From Xenorhabdus sp. IM139775 (lineage in GTDB: Bacteria > Pseudomonadota > Gammaproteobacteria > Enterobacterales > Enterobacteriaceae): 64,000 nt of DNA. The stretch is taken from positions 1 through 64,000 of the forward strand of contig NZ_JAQRFK010000008.1 of assembly GCF_028598745.1 (NCBI RefSeq), written 5' to 3'. Under the pieces are notes generated by a model, which worked only from the letters and a program-made list of their open reading frames with translations, made no database searches and had not been told where the DNA came from. Shown piece after piece: positions 11,170-23,690 of the stretch (positions are counted from its first letter, which is position 1; each line of letters starts with the position of its first letter). The position numbers were made by a program, and so were the translations under genes.

Positions 11170-11244
11170 CAAAATCAAAAGCACAACCAAAAATGCTAAT
11201 TAAAAACGTTTAATCAAAAATGTCTATCCAAGATTCGGGTATGA

Positions 11245-12273
11245 TTACTCGTTTTCACCTTCCAGTTGACGTTCAACTGACTTCAAGCGCTTATTCATTT
11301 CATTGATATTCATGACTAAAGCGGCAGTCTTACGCCAAGCCCTGTTCGGTTGTGACGGGAAACCCGATGAGTATACACCAGGCTCTGTAATCGAGCGTAT
11401 CACCATACTCATACCCGTTATGGTTACTTTATCACAGATTTCCATGTGCCCATTAATGACACTGGCTCCGCCGATCATACAGTAACGGCCGACTTTCAAA
11501 CTCCCGGCCATAATGACACCACCCGCTATTGCGGTGTTGTCTCCAATCGTCACGTTGTGAGCGATTTGGCATTGGTTGTCTATGATAACACCATTACCGA
11601 TAACAGTGTTATCTAACGCGCCGCGATCAATGGTCGTGCTAGCGCCGATTTCAACGCGATCCCCGATAATGACGGTGCCTAATTGTGGAATTTTAACCCA
11701 ATTTCCACGCTCATTAGCATAACCAAAACCATCGGAACCTATAACAGTTCCTGATTGGATCAGGCACGACTCACCAATTTCAACATAATGGTATATCGAT
11801 ACATTGGCCCAAAGGCGGGTTCCGACACCAATTTGCGCATTTTTCCCAATAAAACACCCGGCACCAACGATCACATTATCACCCAGCACAACACCGGATT
11901 CGATCACCGCATTGGCACCAACGGCCACATTTTCGCCCAGTACGGCTTCAGGGGAGATCACGGCTGACGGGTGGATATCCTGTGCAGGTTTCGGGGTCGT
12001 ATCCATAATTTGCGCCATGCGTGCATAGGCGAGGTAAGGATCATTAACCACCAACGCGGCAACCTTGCAGTGAGGGAGGTCGGCTTCGCGCAGCACAACA
12101 GCCGCAGCCTGACAGCTAGCAAGTTTGTCAGTATAACGACTGTCGGATAAAAAGGTAATTTGCTCGTTATTAGCTGAATACATCGGCGCAATACCGGTGA
12201 TGACGATATCGCCATCACCATGCAATTGCGCATTCAACTGCTGAGCGAGATCAGCTAATCGAATTGAAACCAT
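11245..12273 (-). CDS. lpxD: UDP-3-O-(3-hydroxymyristoyl)glucosamine N-acyltransferase
   Basis: LpxD adds the N-linked hydroxyacyl chain to UDP-3-O-acylglucosamine, the third step of lipid A synthesis. The N-terminal uridine-binding domain is followed by a long hexapeptide-repeat beta-helix from about residue 100. The catalytic-His segment [18 protein letters not shown] and a C-terminal helix end the protein. The length is 342 residues, as expected. It lies 4 bp downstream of skp. Confidence 0.97.
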   Translation of the reverse strand: MVSIRLADLAQQLNAQLHGDGDIVITGIAPMYSANNEQITFLSDSRYTDKLASCQAAAVVLREADLPHCKVAALVVNDPYLAYARMAQIMDTTPKPAQDIHPSAVISPEAVLGENVAVGANAVIESGVVLGDNVIVGAGCFIGKNAQIGVGTRLWANVSIYHYVEIGESCLIQSGTVIGSDGFGYANERGNWVKIPQLGTVIIGDRVEIGASTTIDRGALDNTVIGNGVIIDNQCQIAHNVTIGDNTAIAGGVIMAGSLKVGRYCMIGGASVINGHMEICDKVTITGMSMVIRSITEPGVYSSGFPSQPNRAWRKTAALVMNINEMNKRLKSVERQLEGENE

Positions 12274-12277
12274 CTAC

Positions 12278-12775
12278 TTACTTAACCTGTTTCAGTACTT
12301 CTGCGGTGATATCTTTACTTGATGCAGAATACACAGCGGTATTCGCATCCAGCACAAGATCGTAACCTTCTTTGCCTGCAACCACTTTAACGGCATCCTG
12401 AATGCGGTTCAGGATCTTATTGCGTTCTTCCGTACTACGACGACGGTTGTCGTTTTCAAAGTTCTGCGCTTTCTGAGCAAAATCATCACGTTTTGCCATC
12501 ACTTCTTTTTCCAATTTTTCGCGTTCACTGGCCTTCATCGTTGAACCATCACGCTGCAACTTCTGGATTTTGGTTTGTAGCTCAGATTCCATACGCTGTA
12601 ATTCGGTTGCGCGGCCTTTAAACTCACTTTCCAACTGTTTTGCCACAGTTTCACGGGCAGGTAACTGTTGGAACACTTCAGCAACGTTCACTAAAGCAAT
12701 TTTATCTGCCGCTTGCGCACCCGCAGAGAACGCTAATGCCATACCCAAACTTGCTGCACACAATATTTTCTTCAC
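12278..12775 (-). CDS. skp: Periplasmic chaperone Skp (OmpH)
   Basis: Skp forms a jellyfish-shaped trimer that holds unfolded outer-membrane proteins on their way to the BAM complex. The 165-residue precursor starts with a clear Sec signal peptide ([22 protein letters not shown], cleavage before ADKIAL). A long charged coiled-coil follows, rich in Lys, Glu, Gln and Arg, and makes up the tentacle. It sits directly downstream of bamA, whose product receives its clients. Confidence 0.96.
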   Translation of the reverse strand: MKKILCAASLGMALAFSAGAQAADKIALVNVAEVFQQLPARETVAKQLESEFKGRATELQRMESELQTKIQKLQRDGSTMKASEREKLEKEVMAKRDDFAQKAQNFENDNRRRSTEERNKILNRIQDAVKVVAGKEGYDLVLDANTAVYSASSKDITAEVLKQVK

Positions 12776-12847
12776 TATAAACTCCTTTGACCTACGCTAT
12801 GTTACCTATCTAATAATAGGGCGATTTTCACCAAAAATGGTTAATAA

Positions 12848-15223
12848 TTACCAAACCCCGCCAATATTGAACTGGAACTGCTCAGCTCTATCACCCGCAT
12901 ATTCCTTAATTGGCTTCGCATAAGAGAAGCTCAGTGGCCCTAACGGTGACATCCATTGCAGAGAAATACCCGCCGAAACACGGATGTTATTTGGCTTACT
13001 GTAGTCTGGCAACCCAGCGTCAGTCTTATTCCAGTTGGTATCCCACACCGTTCCCGCATCAACAAACAGCGAAGTCCGCAAGGAGTTGGCATATTTAGCA
13101 TCCAAGAACGGGGTCGGGGTAATCAGTTCGAAACTGGCAACCCCCGTCGCATTCCCCCCCACTGCATCACGGGATGGGCTCTTATCTTTATCAGTTCCAT
13201 CTAAATAAACCGCTTTCGGGCCAATATTATTTGAGCGGAAGCCGCGAACACTGTTGGAACCACCGGCATAGAAGTTTTCATAGAAGGGCATCTCTTTGCC
13301 ACCAAAACCACCGCCATATCCCAGACGTGTACGCCCCATCAGCACCCATGCGTGATTATTATCCAGTGGGTAATAACCCGTTACGTTCCAAGTGACTTTA
13401 TAGAACTGGTTATCTGAGCCGGGAATGGTCACCTTCGTATCCAGAGAAGATTTCAGGCCAGAAGTAGGGAAGAAACCACGGTCAAGATTGTTGTAAACCC
13501 ATCCCATGGTGATTGAGAAGTCATTGGTATCAAACTTAGCCTTGTCTTTAAAGTTTGGATGGTCACCCATTTTATTCAAATAACGCCACATCGCGACTTG
13601 TGGGCGCATGTTAGACAGCGAGTTATGGATATAACCCAGTCTCAACGACAACCCGTTATTTTCATTCAGCGGGAAACCGAGCGAACCCTCAGTACCGTAG
13701 GCTTTATTGGTATAATTCGACAGGTCAGCATCATCGGCGCGGAAGTCGTTATAGAACAAACGCCCCCCCAAACTGACACCATCAACCGTAAAGTAAGGGT
13801 TGGTCATGGAGATATCAGCTGACGTTGAATAGTCATTTTTACTGGCGTTAATACTGACGGAGTTACCGGTTCCCAACCAGTTGGCTTGTTGAAGGCCAAC
13901 CTGAAAACCCATGCCACTCTCTGTACCGAAACTCACCCCAAAGTTCATGGAGCCCGTATTGCGTTCTTTGACCTTGTAAACGATATCCACTTGATCCGGG
14001 CTGCCGGGTACACGTTCAGTTTCTACATCAACCGAGTCAAAATACCCCAATCGATTGAGGCGATCTTTACCCTGTTCAACCAAATCACTTCCCAGCCATG
14101 AGCCTTCCATCTGACGCATTTCACGGCGCAATACTGAATCTTTACTCACGTCGTTGCCTGAAAAACGGATTTTACGCACGTAGAAGCGATTACCAGAATC
14201 CACATTCACATGCAGTTTAACCGTTTTATCGGTGTCGTTAATTTCAGGTTGGGTCATTACGCGAGGATAGGCATAACCATGACGACCAAGCAGATTTTTG
14301 ATCGCGGTTTCCATCTGGGTCACTTCTGCACCGTTATACAGCGAGCCAGGTTCGATCTTCGTTAATTCCTCGATTTGAGGCTGATAACCCGCCAAATTAC
14401 CATTCAGATCAACACCCGCGATTTTGTACTGATCGCCTTCGGTGATATTGACCGTGATATAAATACCTTTCTTATCTGGCGTCAGGTTAACTTGGGTCGA
14501 ATCAATATTGAAACGGGCATAGCCTCGGTCAAGATAGAAACTGCGCAAGGTTTCAAGGTCGCCGGCCAATTTTTGTTTCTGGTATTTCTGGTCAGCCGTC
14601 ATGTTCCACCAAGGAACATCATCCCTGAGTTGGAAATGGTTAAGCAGCTCATTGGTTGAAAAGGCTTTATTGCCAACAATATTAATTTGTTGGATCTTGG
14701 CAGAAACCCCTTCAGAAAAAACGAGTTTCAAATCAACACGGTTACGGGGCAGAGGTGTGACAACCGCTTTTACTGTTGCGTTATATTTACCAACACTGTA
14801 GTAGAAATCTTCCAGCCCTTTCTCAATGCTGGATAGCATAGTGCGGTCAAGGGCTTCACCAACACGAACACGAGAGGCTTCAAGATTTTGCTTGAGCATG
14901 TCATCTTTCACCGATTTATTGCCGGTGAAAGTAATGCTGGCGATGGTTGGCCGTTCTTTTACCTGAACAACAAGTGAGTTGCCATCACGTAAGACACGAA
15001 CATCTTCAAAGTTTCCCGTTGCAAACAATGAATGAATCGCGCGGCTAATATCTTCATCACTAACCGTATCACCTACCCGAACTGGCATGTTCAGTAATGC
15101 TGCACCAACGGTGACGCGTTGAAGACCCTCAAAATGAATGTCCCGAACCACGAATCCGTCTGAACTGTATGCAGTGGCGCTGCCGAACAGCAGCGACGCT
15201 ATGAGCAACTTTTTCATCGCCAT
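12848..15223 (-). CDS. bamA: Outer-membrane protein assembly factor BamA
   Basis: BamA is the Omp85 core of the BAM complex that folds beta-barrels into the outer membrane. The start is placed at 15223 because the protein then begins [20 protein letters not shown], matching the E. coli signal peptide; the frame continues upstream to 15289 without good reason. Five POTRA domains (about residues 22-420) precede a 16-strand barrel. The conserved VRGF loop-6 motif ([10 protein letters not shown]) and the C-terminal aromatic beta-signal ending FNIGGVW are present. The length is 791 residues. It lies between rseP and skp, the usual order. Confidence 0.97.
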   Translation of the reverse strand: MAMKKLLIASLLFGSATAYSSDGFVVRDIHFEGLQRVTVGAALLNMPVRVGDTVSDEDISRAIHSLFATGNFEDVRVLRDGNSLVVQVKERPTIASITFTGNKSVKDDMLKQNLEASRVRVGEALDRTMLSSIEKGLEDFYYSVGKYNATVKAVVTPLPRNRVDLKLVFSEGVSAKIQQINIVGNKAFSTNELLNHFQLRDDVPWWNMTADQKYQKQKLAGDLETLRSFYLDRGYARFNIDSTQVNLTPDKKGIYITVNITEGDQYKIAGVDLNGNLAGYQPQIEELTKIEPGSLYNGAEVTQMETAIKNLLGRHGYAYPRVMTQPEINDTDKTVKLHVNVDSGNRFYVRKIRFSGNDVSKDSVLRREMRQMEGSWLGSDLVEQGKDRLNRLGYFDSVDVETERVPGSPDQVDIVYKVKERNTGSMNFGVSFGTESGMGFQVGLQQANWLGTGNSVSINASKNDYSTSADISMTNPYFTVDGVSLGGRLFYNDFRADDADLSNYTNKAYGTEGSLGFPLNENNGLSLRLGYIHNSLSNMRPQVAMWRYLNKMGDHPNFKDKAKFDTNDFSITMGWVYNNLDRGFFPTSGLKSSLDTKVTIPGSDNQFYKVTWNVTGYYPLDNNHAWVLMGRTRLGYGGGFGGKEMPFYENFYAGGSNSVRGFRSNNIGPKAVYLDGTDKDKSPSRDAVGGNATGVASFELITPTPFLDAKYANSLRTSLFVDAGTVWDTNWNKTDAGLPDYSKPNNIRVSAGISLQWMSPLGPLSFSYAKPIKEYAGDRAEQFQFNIGGVW

Positions 15224-15257
15224 CGTTGTTATGCGTTTTCCTAACTGGTCCCCCACC

Positions 15258-16625
15258 TTAAAAGCGGGAGAAATCATTGAAAAGTGCAAGCCCCATTAAT
15301 AACACCAGTAATATAGCACCAATGCGATAACTGAAGTCTTGTACACGCTCGGAGACTGGCCCTCCCTTGATCTTTTCGATCGCGAGGAAAAGCAAGTGTC
15401 CACCATCTAGTACAGGTAATGGGAACAAATTAATGATCCCAAGATTGACGCTAATTAGCGCCAAAAACATTAAATAATACACCAAGCCAGAATCTGCCGA
15501 TACTCCGGCACCTTTGGCAATGGAAATCGGGCCGCTCAGGTTATTCAGTTTTACATCGCCCACAATCAATTTGCCGATCATATTGACCGTCAGCTTCATT
15601 AATTGCCAAGTCTTGTCTCCTGCCTCATAAATGGCAGAAAAAGGTCCATATTGCTGAATAACCTTGTATTCATCCGCCAATGGAATGATTTTCAGTTCGA
15701 CGCCAGCAAATCCCTCCTCACGGCCATTGGATAACTTTCTGACTTCGGGGGTCAGAGACAGGGAAATCATTCCGCCTGCTCTTGCAACGTCCAATTTTAG
15801 AGGAATATTCGGATTCTTCCTGACAAAAGATGAAAAAGTGTGCCATACATCCACATCTTGACCATTGACTTTAACGATCCTATCCCCACTTTGTAAACCC
15901 GCTTTTTCAGCGGCTGAAGCAGGATAAACTTTTTCTACTTGTGAACTCAGCCGTGGTACAACAGGCATAATGCCTAGAGACAGTAAAACATCCTGCTTGG
16001 CGGGGTCGAAGGTCCATTTACGCAAATCCAGTGTTTTTTGAACACTGTTTTCTTGAAAACCACCAATCGTATTCAGGGGTAAAGCATCCACCGATACGGA
16101 TGTCGCACCGACGTTGCCGACCATCGCAAGGCGTACTGCATTCCAATCAGAAGTTTCGATACCATTAACGGCTTTTAGTTCCATTCCGGGCAAAATTTTT
16201 GCCTGGGCAGCAATCGAGTTTGGCTTAACATCCAATACGACAGGGCGCACGGATGGCACGCCTATCACAAAAACCAGCCAATAAGCGAACACCGCCAGAA
16301 TGAAGTTTGCGATTGGCCCAGCGCTGACAACAGCCGCGCGCTGGCCAATCGTTTTGTTGTTGAATGCCATATGACGACGTTCGGCAGCAACTTCGCCTAC
16401 CCGCTCGTCGAGCATTTTGACATATCCACCAAGGGGGATCAGCGCGATAACGTATTCAGTTCCCTGTTTATCTGTCCGACGCCAAAGTACTTTGCCAAAT
16501 CCGATGGAAAAGCGTTCAACGTAGATACCGCATCGTCTGGCAACCCAAAAATGGCCAAACTCATGCACTGTGATGAGAACACCCAAAGCAACAATAAATG
16601 CAGCCAGATTCCAGAGAATATCCAT
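15258..16625 (-). CDS. rseP: Site-2 membrane zinc metalloprotease RseP
   Basis: RseP makes the second cut in anti-sigma factor RseA, releasing sigma-E under envelope stress, and also clears remnant signal peptides. The zinc motif HEFGH lies in the first transmembrane helix (about residues 21-25), the third ligand lies in the [11 protein letters not shown] motif near the C-terminus, and two PDZ domains fill the periplasmic middle. The length is 455 residues against 450 in E. coli. It lies between cdsA (9-bp gap) and bamA. Confidence 0.96.
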   Translation of the reverse strand: MDILWNLAAFIVALGVLITVHEFGHFWVARRCGIYVERFSIGFGKVLWRRTDKQGTEYVIALIPLGGYVKMLDERVGEVAAERRHMAFNNKTIGQRAAVVSAGPIANFILAVFAYWLVFVIGVPSVRPVVLDVKPNSIAAQAKILPGMELKAVNGIETSDWNAVRLAMVGNVGATSVSVDALPLNTIGGFQENSVQKTLDLRKWTFDPAKQDVLLSLGIMPVVPRLSSQVEKVYPASAAEKAGLQSGDRIVKVNGQDVDVWHTFSSFVRKNPNIPLKLDVARAGGMISLSLTPEVRKLSNGREEGFAGVELKIIPLADEYKVIQQYGPFSAIYEAGDKTWQLMKLTVNMIGKLIVGDVKLNNLSGPISIAKGAGVSADSGLVYYLMFLALISVNLGIINLFPLPVLDGGHLLFLAIEKIKGGPVSERVQDFSYRIGAILLVLLMGLALFNDFSRF

Positions 16626-16634
16626 TACGTACCT

Positions 16635-17498
16635 TCAGAGAGTAAATCCAGAAGAAATCAACATCACCAATCCGGCAAACACCGGAACTGCCGCAGTCAG
16701 GCTATCAACCCGATCCATGACACCGCCGTGCCCTGGAATCAATTGACTACTGTCTTTAATCCCAGATTCCCGCTTGAACATACTTTCAGTCAAATCACCA
16801 AAGACCGAGGCAATCACCACCACCGCAGAAATCAGCAACAGATGTTCCGGCATCGCGGGGACAGGGGCAAATTGACTGAACAACCACGAAATCAACGCGG
16901 CCGTCAATAACCCGCCAACCAGCCCTTCAAGGGTTTTGCCGGGTGATACTTTGGGCGCCATTTTATGCCTGCCCATGGTCCGGCCAAAAATATACGCGCC
17001 TGAATCAGCAGCCCAGACCAACAGCATGACGTACAACAACCACCATGCGCCATCATAGGGATTATTCTCATAGCCTTGGGTACGCAGCACCATCATTCCA
17101 CAATAAAATGGCACGATAGTCAGCACCCCGAATAGCAGACGCCAGACAACTGACGATTGCCAGACGGAAGCAGAAGCCGGATAAGTCACCACCAATAAAA
17201 TTGCGGCTATCCACCAAAGCATGCCAGCCCATAATAGATAGACAATTTGTGGTTTATCAATGAGATGAGAAAAATCCGACAACGAGTATTGCAAGGCCAG
17301 TAACCCTACAGCACATAACACAGCCAGCGTAATACGTTTAGCTTGAGTGAAAAGACCTGCAAATTGCCCCCATTCCCATGCCGCCAGTGCTGAAACAGCA
17401 ATGACAACCAGCCCAAACCCGGATGGGGGGAGGAAAAACAGCGCTACAATAACAAGTGGAATCAATATCAACGTAGTTAAAAGACGGTACTTCAGCAA
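16635..17498 (-). CDS. cdsA: Phosphatidate cytidylyltransferase
   Basis: CdsA makes CDP-diacylglycerol from phosphatidic acid and CTP, the branch point of phospholipid synthesis. It is an integral membrane protein with about eight helices in 287 residues. The family signature is plain near the C-terminus: SMFKRESGIKDSSQLIPGHG followed by GVMDRVDS. It lies 9 bp downstream of uppS on the same strand. Confidence 0.97.
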   Translation of the reverse strand: MLKYRLLTTLILIPLVIVALFFLPPSGFGLVVIAVSALAAWEWGQFAGLFTQAKRITLAVLCAVGLLALQYSLSDFSHLIDKPQIVYLLWAGMLWWIAAILLVVTYPASASVWQSSVVWRLLFGVLTIVPFYCGMMVLRTQGYENNPYDGAWWLLYVMLLVWAADSGAYIFGRTMGRHKMAPKVSPGKTLEGLVGGLLTAALISWLFSQFAPVPAMPEHLLLISAVVVIASVFGDLTESMFKRESGIKDSSQLIPGHGGVMDRVDSLTAAVPVFAGLVMLISSGFTL

Positions 17499-17507
17499 GT
17501 TCTCCTC

Positions 17508-18263
17508 CTATGATCCCACTTTGGCATCGTCTGGTATTGTTCCGCCAAATCGGCGTTCTCGTTTAGCAAAGGCATTAATCGCACCTTCAAAAACAGTTTC
17601 ATCAAAATCAGGCCAAAGTATATCGGTAAAATACAATTCTGCATAAGCGATCTGCCATAACAGGAAATTACTGATGCGATGTTCGCCCCCCGTCCTGATC
17701 ACCAGATCGACTTCAGGCTGCTGACTTAAATTGATGAAGTGACCCACTGTCGCTTCGGTAATCTCTTCGGGAACCAGTTCATCGGCTTTAATCTTTTCAG
17801 CGATTTGTTTAAAACTTTGAATCAGATCCCAACGACCACCATAGTTAGCCGCAATATTAAGGTGCAAACCGGTATTGCCTGCGGTCAATTCAACTGAACG
17901 ACGAATACGTTCCTGCAACCGTGAGCTGAAACGACTAATATCGCCAATAACAGACAATTTCACATTGTGTTTATGCAGGCTTTTGACTTCATTATCGAGA
18001 GCAAAAACAAACAGCTCCATCAATGAACTGACTTCCTGCTGTGGGCGATTCCAGTTTTCGCTGCTAAAAGCATATAGCGTCAGTGATTCAATGTGGTGTT
18101 TCACTGAAAAACTCACGGCATTCCGCACGGCTTTGATCCCTGCACGGTGGCCAAAAACTCTTAATTTGCCGCGTTTTTTTGCCCAGCGACCATTACCATC
18201 CATAATGATGGCAACATGTCTGGGTAACGCTGGCAATGAGTCACTATCACTGGGAGATATCAC
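17508..18263 (-). CDS. uppS: Undecaprenyl diphosphate synthase
   Basis: UppS (IspU) adds eight isopentenyl units in cis to farnesyl diphosphate, giving the lipid carrier for peptidoglycan and O-antigen. The catalytic loop IIMDGNGRWAKKRG is near residue 20, followed by FGHRAG. The C-terminal RTGGEHRISNFLLWQIAYAE signature ends the core. The length of 251 residues is normal. The start is the ATG at 18263; a 277-bp gap separates it from dxr. Confidence 0.97.
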   Translation of the reverse strand: MISPSDSDSLPALPRHVAIIMDGNGRWAKKRGKLRVFGHRAGIKAVRNAVSFSVKHHIESLTLYAFSSENWNRPQQEVSSLMELFVFALDNEVKSLHKHNVKLSVIGDISRFSSRLQERIRRSVELTAGNTGLHLNIAANYGGRWDLIQSFKQIAEKIKADELVPEEITEATVGHFINLSQQPEVDLVIRTGGEHRISNFLLWQIAYAELYFTDILWPDFDETVFEGAINAFAKRERRFGGTIPDDAKVGS

Positions 18264-18328
18264 TCAAAATAATCCTTAAATAACTAAGCTGACCTTCTGG
18301 TAAACGCAATCACTTCCAAACATGAAAA

Positions 18329-18369
18329 AGCCGTGTCACGTGTCAATAATCACCACGGATATCACGGCT
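18329..18369 (-). terminator. Probable dxr terminator
   Basis: AGCCGTG (18329-18335) pairs with CACGGCT (18363-18369). On the minus strand the second arm runs into TTTTTC, as in a rho-independent terminator. The loop is 27 nt and contains further short complementary segments. This suggests that uppS also has its own promoter in the 18264-18540 gap. Confidence 0.5.
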
Positions 18370-18540
18370 ATTTTTCTGGTACAACCTGAATGAAAGCCTT
18401 TATCTTTGATATGATTACACGCTTATCGATGATTAGAATGTAGGCACCAGATAATTGAAACGGCTATTATAGCAACTATAATTTACCCGCGAACTATATC
18501 ACTTGCCAAAACGCAAACCTATACCTATTAATAAAATTGG

Positions 18541-19737
18541 CTATTTGGCGAAGGTGCTGATGGCTTCTCTCGCTAAAACCCTTGCCATGTTATCGATTTC
18601 CAAGACCTCTTCGATACTTTGAGGTTCAGATAAATTGACTTTTTCAACGACCCATCGATTGATGGCCGCAATATCAGTGAAACGGATGCCACCTTGCAAA
18701 AAAACATCAACGGCTTCTTCATTGGCGGCATTCAACGCCGTTGTTGCCGCCTGTCCTTGATGACAAGCCTCAATAGCCAATTTCAGACAAGGATAACGCT
18801 GATAATCCAGGGATTCAAAAGTGAGCATACTCAATTCGGTAAAATCCAATGGCTTTGCACCCGATGGAATGCGGTTAGGATAAGCCATCGCATAAGCGAT
18901 AGGGGTACACATATCCTGTGTTCCCAATTGTGCAATGATGCTGCCATCCTGATAACGAACCATGGAATGGATAACCGATTGGGGATGCAGTAATACTTCC
19001 ATTTCATCGGCGGAAGCATTGAACAGGTAACGCGCTTCGATATATTCCAGACCCTTGTTCATCATGGTCGCGGAATCAACCGAAATTTTACGTCCCATTG
19101 ACCAGATAGGATGGGCACATGCTTCATCTGGCGTCACATCAGGCAGTTTATCCAAAGATGTCTGGCGAAACGGCCCGCCTGATCCCGTCAGAATAATGCT
19201 GGAAATACCGTGCTCTTTTAGACTGACATTGCCAAGATTGTGCTGCACCTCTTCCGGCAGGCATTGGAAAATGGCATTGTGTTCGCTATCAATGGGCAGC
19301 AATTGCGCTTGATATTGGGCAACCGCATCCATAAACAGGCGACCACTGGTAATCAAAGATTCTTTGTTAGCCAGCAGCACTTGTTTGCCTTGGCGGATCG
19401 CGGCCAACGTCGGCAATAAACCGGCAACGCCAACAATGGCCGACATGACTTGATCGACGTTTTCCAATGCCGCTAAATCACAAATGGCCTCTTTACCGGA
19501 CAGCACTTCGGTTTGGCTTCCCTGCACCTGCAATAACTGGCGCAGCGCTTTTGCTGACGACTCATCTACCATGGCGGCATATTGCGGGTGAAACTCCAGA
19601 CATTGCTGTGCCATGACTTCAATATTTTTCCCAGCCACCAGTGCAACGACACTGAATTTCCCCGGGTTATTTCGGACAACAGAAAGCGTACTTTTCCCAA
19701 TCGAACCCGTTGAGCCAAGAATAGTTAACCGTTTCAT
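18541..19737 (-). CDS. dxr: 1-deoxy-D-xylulose 5-phosphate reductoisomerase
   Basis: Dxr (IspC) converts DXP to MEP with NADPH, the committed step of the MEP isoprenoid pathway that feeds UppS next door. The NADPH fold begins [22 protein letters not shown] is the family motif, and [10 protein letters not shown] supplies active-site residues. The flexible loop is seen as [20 protein letters not shown]. The length of 398 residues is normal. Confidence 0.97.
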   Translation of the reverse strand: MKRLTILGSTGSIGKSTLSVVRNNPGKFSVVALVAGKNIEVMAQQCLEFHPQYAAMVDESSAKALRQLLQVQGSQTEVLSGKEAICDLAALENVDQVMSAIVGVAGLLPTLAAIRQGKQVLLANKESLITSGRLFMDAVAQYQAQLLPIDSEHNAIFQCLPEEVQHNLGNVSLKEHGISSIILTGSGGPFRQTSLDKLPDVTPDEACAHPIWSMGRKISVDSATMMNKGLEYIEARYLFNASADEMEVLLHPQSVIHSMVRYQDGSIIAQLGTQDMCTPIAYAMAYPNRIPSGAKPLDFTELSMLTFESLDYQRYPCLKLAIEACHQGQAATTALNAANEEAVDVFLQGGIRFTDIAAINRWVVEKVNLSEPQSIEEVLEIDNMARVLAREAISTFAK

Positions 19738-19878
19738 TTTTATACTCTAAGTATGCTACTGATATAAAATCGCAATGGAAAATTGCAACAGAGAACCGTC
19801 ATAGTTTGAGCGGTGCGGATAGCTATGTCCATCGCTTGAGAAAGAAATGTGATACGAAGTGTCATATCCGAGATAAGA

Positions 19879-19905
19879 ACAACGCCGCAAAAGTGGCGGC
19901 GTTGT
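19879..19905 (-). terminator. Terminator after frr
   Basis: ACAACGCCGC (19879-19888) and GCGGCGTTGT (19896-19905) make a perfect 10-bp GC-rich stem with a 7-nt loop. On the minus strand TCTTATC follows. It lies 17 bp past the frr stop. Confidence 0.7.
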
Positions 19906-19921
19906 CGGCATGAAATGGCAA

Positions 19922-20479
19922 TTAGAAATCCATCAACTCAGTTTCTTTATTTGCCAGCGCTTCATCAACTTTCTTAATGAAGCTGTCAGTCAGTTTCTGA
20001 ATTTCGTCTTGTGAGCGACGCTCTTCATCTTCACTGATTTCTTTGTCTTTCAGCAGAGCTTTAACTTTCTCATTCGCATCACGGCGGATGTTACGGATGG
20101 AGACACGGCCTTGCTCCGCTTCTCCACGCACAACTTTAATGAGATCTTTACGACGCTCTTCTGTCAGTGCTGGCAATGGAACACGAATAATGGTTCCAGC
20201 AGAAGAGGGGTTCAGGCCCAGATCAGAAGCCATAATGGCTTTTTCAACCGCCGCAGTCATGGAACGATCAAATACCGTGATCGCCAAAGTACGGGCATCT
20301 TCTGCAACGACGTTGGCAATCTGGCGCAGTGGCGTTGCAGAGCCATAATATTCAATGCTGATGCCATCCAACAGACTTGGAGAAGCACGGCCAGTACGGA
20401 TCTTGTTAATTTGGTTTTTCAGTACTTCGACGCTTTTTTCCATGCGGTCTTGTGCGTCTTTTTTGATTTCATTAATCAC
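19922..20479 (-). CDS. frr: Ribosome recycling factor
   Basis: Frr works with EF-G to split post-termination ribosomes. The 185-residue protein has the family length and begins [20 protein letters not shown]. The conserved [11 protein letters not shown] loop and a long two-helix stalk with [13 protein letters not shown] are present. It follows pyrH after 170 bp, as in E. coli. Confidence 0.97.
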   Translation of the reverse strand: MINEIKKDAQDRMEKSVEVLKNQINKIRTGRASPSLLDGISIEYYGSATPLRQIANVVAEDARTLAITVFDRSMTAAVEKAIMASDLGLNPSSAGTIIRVPLPALTEERRKDLIKVVRGEAEQGRVSIRNIRRDANEKVKALLKDKEISEDEERRSQDEIQKLTDSFIKKVDEALANKETELMDF

Positions 20480-20649
20480 GTTACAAACCCTTGGGAGATG
20501 GTTATTTTTTAGGCCACACTGCGTAATCCACAGATACGTGAGTCAAATACGCTAAGGCGCATGTGGCCCTGTGTCATTAAATTTGGCGCATCAGGACGTG
20601 ATCATACCGTCAAATTTCACCGATGTCTCTGAGTAAGAGCGGTGAAAAA

Positions 20650-21378
20650 TCAGCCGTGAGAAATCAACGTACCTTCACTTTCCCCCATCACAACACGACG
20701 AAGTGCGCCTGGTTTGTTCATATTAAAGACACGAATTGGCAGGTTATGGTCACGCGCCAGCGTAAAGGCGGCCAGATCCATCACTTTCAATTCACGCTCC
20801 AATACGTCCTGATAAGTGAGCTTATTGTAGAGAACAGCTTCAGGATCTTTTGCCGGATCAGCAGAATAGACGCCATCAACTTTGGTTGCTTTTAACACAA
20901 CATCCGCTTCAATTTCAATGCCACGCAGACATGCAGCGGAATCTGTTGTAAAGAACGGGTTACCCGTACCCGCAGAGAAAATAACAACCCGACCGTGACG
21001 CAATAAACTGATCGCCTCAGCCCAGCTATAATTGTCACACACGCCATTTAGCGGGATAGCGGACATCAAACGCGCGTTCACATAGGCACGGTGCAAAGCA
21101 TCACGCATTGCCAGACCATTCATCATCGTTGCCAGCATGCCCATGTGGTCGCCGACGACACGGTTCATTCCTGCTTCTGCCAAACCGGCACCACGAAACA
21201 GGTTGCCTCCTCCAATAACGACACCGACCTGAATACCCAGTTCAACCAGTTCTTTGACTTCCTGAGCCATGCGGTCTAAGACGCTGGCGTCGATACCAAA
21301 ACCTTCTGCGCCTTGCAAGGCTTCTCCACTGAGCTTAAGCAGGATTCTCTGATATACGGGTTTTGCATTGGTTGCCAT
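20650..21378 (-). CDS. pyrH: UMP kinase
   Basis: PyrH phosphorylates UMP to UDP; the bacterial hexameric enzyme belongs to the amino acid kinase family and is regulated by GTP and UTP. The sequence shows [12 protein letters not shown] at the N-terminus, [13 protein letters not shown] for phosphate binding, and [16 protein letters not shown]. The length is 242 residues. It lies between tsf and frr. Confidence 0.97.
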   Translation of the reverse strand: MATNAKPVYQRILLKLSGEALQGAEGFGIDASVLDRMAQEVKELVELGIQVGVVIGGGNLFRGAGLAEAGMNRVVGDHMGMLATMMNGLAMRDALHRAYVNARLMSAIPLNGVCDNYSWAEAISLLRHGRVVIFSAGTGNPFFTTDSAACLRGIEIEADVVLKATKVDGVYSADPAKDPEAVLYNKLTYQDVLERELKVMDLAAFTLARDHNLPIRVFNMNKPGALRRVVMGESEGTLISHG

Positions 21379-21489
21379 GGTGTTCAGTCCTAAGCAGATA
21401 AGGATATTGGGGATTGATTACGATTCACTCAACTACGACACATCCACGCTATGTAGCCCAGATGTCAAAATTCATCATGAGATAAAACA

Positions 21490-21509
21490 GAACCGCCAAT
21501 CGGCGGCTC
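21490..21509 (-). terminator. Terminator after tsf
   Basis: GAACCGCC (21490-21497) and GGCGGCTC (21502-21509) pair with one G-U across a 4-nt loop. On the minus strand the stem is followed by TGTTTTATC, typical of a rho-independent terminator, 12 bp past the tsf stop. Confidence 0.65.
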
Positions 21510-21521
21510 CGTTCAAGAAAA

Positions 21522-22379
21522 TTAAGACTGTTTGCTCATTGCAGCAACTTCTGCTGCAAAATCAGCTTCAACTTTCTCAATACCTTCACCCACTTCAAAG
21601 CGGATGAAGTTGATCACTTTAGCATTGTTTTCTTTCAGCAGATCGCCAACCGATTTGCTTGGGTCCATCACGAAGTTCTGACCCGTCAGAGAGATTTCAC
21701 CGGTGAATTTGTTCATGCGGCCAGAAACCATTTTCTCTGCGATTTCGCGAGGCTTACCAGACTGCATTGCGATGTCCAACTGGATCTGATGCTCACGCTC
21801 AACCACGTCAACAGGGACGTCAGTTGGGTTAACATATTCCGGCTTGCTTGCAGCAACGTGCATGGCGATATGCTTGATCAGCTCTTCGCCTGCGCTTTCA
21901 GCCGCAACCAGAACACCGATACGCGCGCCGTGCAGGTAAGAACCCACAGCTTCACCTTCCAGGATAGCAACGCGACGAATGTTGATGTTTTCACCAATCT
22001 TCGCAACCAGATTAGCGCGCTGTTCTTCGAACTTCGCTTTCAGTGCGTCGATGTCAGCGTTTTTGTCTGCCATAACGGAAGCGATAACTTCTTTACCGAA
22101 TGCCAGGAAGCCCGCATCTTTGGCAACGAAGTCAGTTTCACAGTTCAGTTCAACGATAGCTGCGAATTTAGCATCAGCCGCAACTTCAACCAGGATAACA
22201 CCTTCAGCAGCAACACGGCCTGCTTTCTTAGCCGCTTTTGCTTGCCCTGATTTACGCATGTTATCGATAGCCAGTTCGATATCACCATTTGCTTCAACCA
22301 GTGCTTTTTTACATTCCATCATGCCTGCGCCAGTACGCTCACGCAGTTCTTTTACCAGAGCAGCGGTAATGTCAGCCAT
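21522..22379 (-). CDS. tsf: Elongation factor Ts
   Basis: EF-Ts exchanges GDP for GTP on EF-Tu. The 285-residue protein begins with the UBA-like domain [20 protein letters not shown] and the MECKKAL motif. The [12 protein letters not shown] stretch of the core domain, which contacts EF-Tu, and the coiled-coil and C-terminal module follow. It is downstream of rpsB, separated by 169 bp containing a strong hairpin. Confidence 0.98.
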   Translation of the reverse strand: MADITAALVKELRERTGAGMMECKKALVEANGDIELAIDNMRKSGQAKAAKKAGRVAAEGVILVEVAADAKFAAIVELNCETDFVAKDAGFLAFGKEVIASVMADKNADIDALKAKFEEQRANLVAKIGENINIRRVAILEGEAVGSYLHGARIGVLVAAESAGEELIKHIAMHVAASKPEYVNPTDVPVDVVEREHQIQLDIAMQSGKPREIAEKMVSGRMNKFTGEISLTGQNFVMDPSKSVGDLLKENNAKVINFIRFEVGEGIEKVEADFAAEVAAMSKQS

Positions 22380-22468
22380 TTGTTTTATTCCTCGATGTGT
22401 CTCGCGGGAAGATAATATTCCGCGTGGAAAGTTCTATATCAGATAATAGTTCTATATCAGATAGTTAA

Positions 22469-22490
22469 AGGGGGCCGTGACCGGCCCCCT
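22469..22490 (-). terminator. Attenuator-like hairpin between rpsB and tsf
   Basis: AGGGGGCCG (22469-22477) and CGGCCCCCT (22482-22490) form a perfect 9-bp GC-rich stem with a 4-nt loop. On the minus strand TTAACTATC follows. In this position it should reduce read-through from rpsB into tsf. Confidence 0.65.
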
Positions 22491-22548
22491 AACCAATATA
22501 TTTCAATACCTGGTCAATAAGGGCTCAAACAAAAATGAGCTGGCCTTA

Positions 22549-23450
<902 letters not shown>

Positions 23451-23456
23451 ATGAGT

Positions 23457-23485
23457 TATTTAGTATCTCTGGCAAATTGCATCAA
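23457..23485 (-). promoter_or_regulatory. Candidate sigma-70 promoter of rpsB
   Basis: On the minus strand TTGATG (23480-23485) and TAAATA (23457-23462) are separated by 17 bp, placing the start of transcription near 23450. Confidence 0.5.
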
Positions 23486-23690
23486 ATCAGAAACAATTAC
23501 CCAGAACACCGGCGCGCTTTATACCATAAATCGCCGCCAGACTCCAACATTTGTTACAACTACATGGGCCACGATTGAAAGGTGCGGGTGATATTGGCAT
23601 CCATTCGGTGGGCTGATACCATTACCGACAACACTTCCTTTAATTAATATCAAATAGTCGGTAATTTTCTGACTTAAATGGACCCATTTC

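Noticed and set aside
15224..15289. Longer BamA with an extra 22 N-terminal residues
   Set aside because: The signal peptide beginning MAMKK at 15223 matches E. coli BamA; the extension overlaps the rseP end and would block a normal signal peptide.
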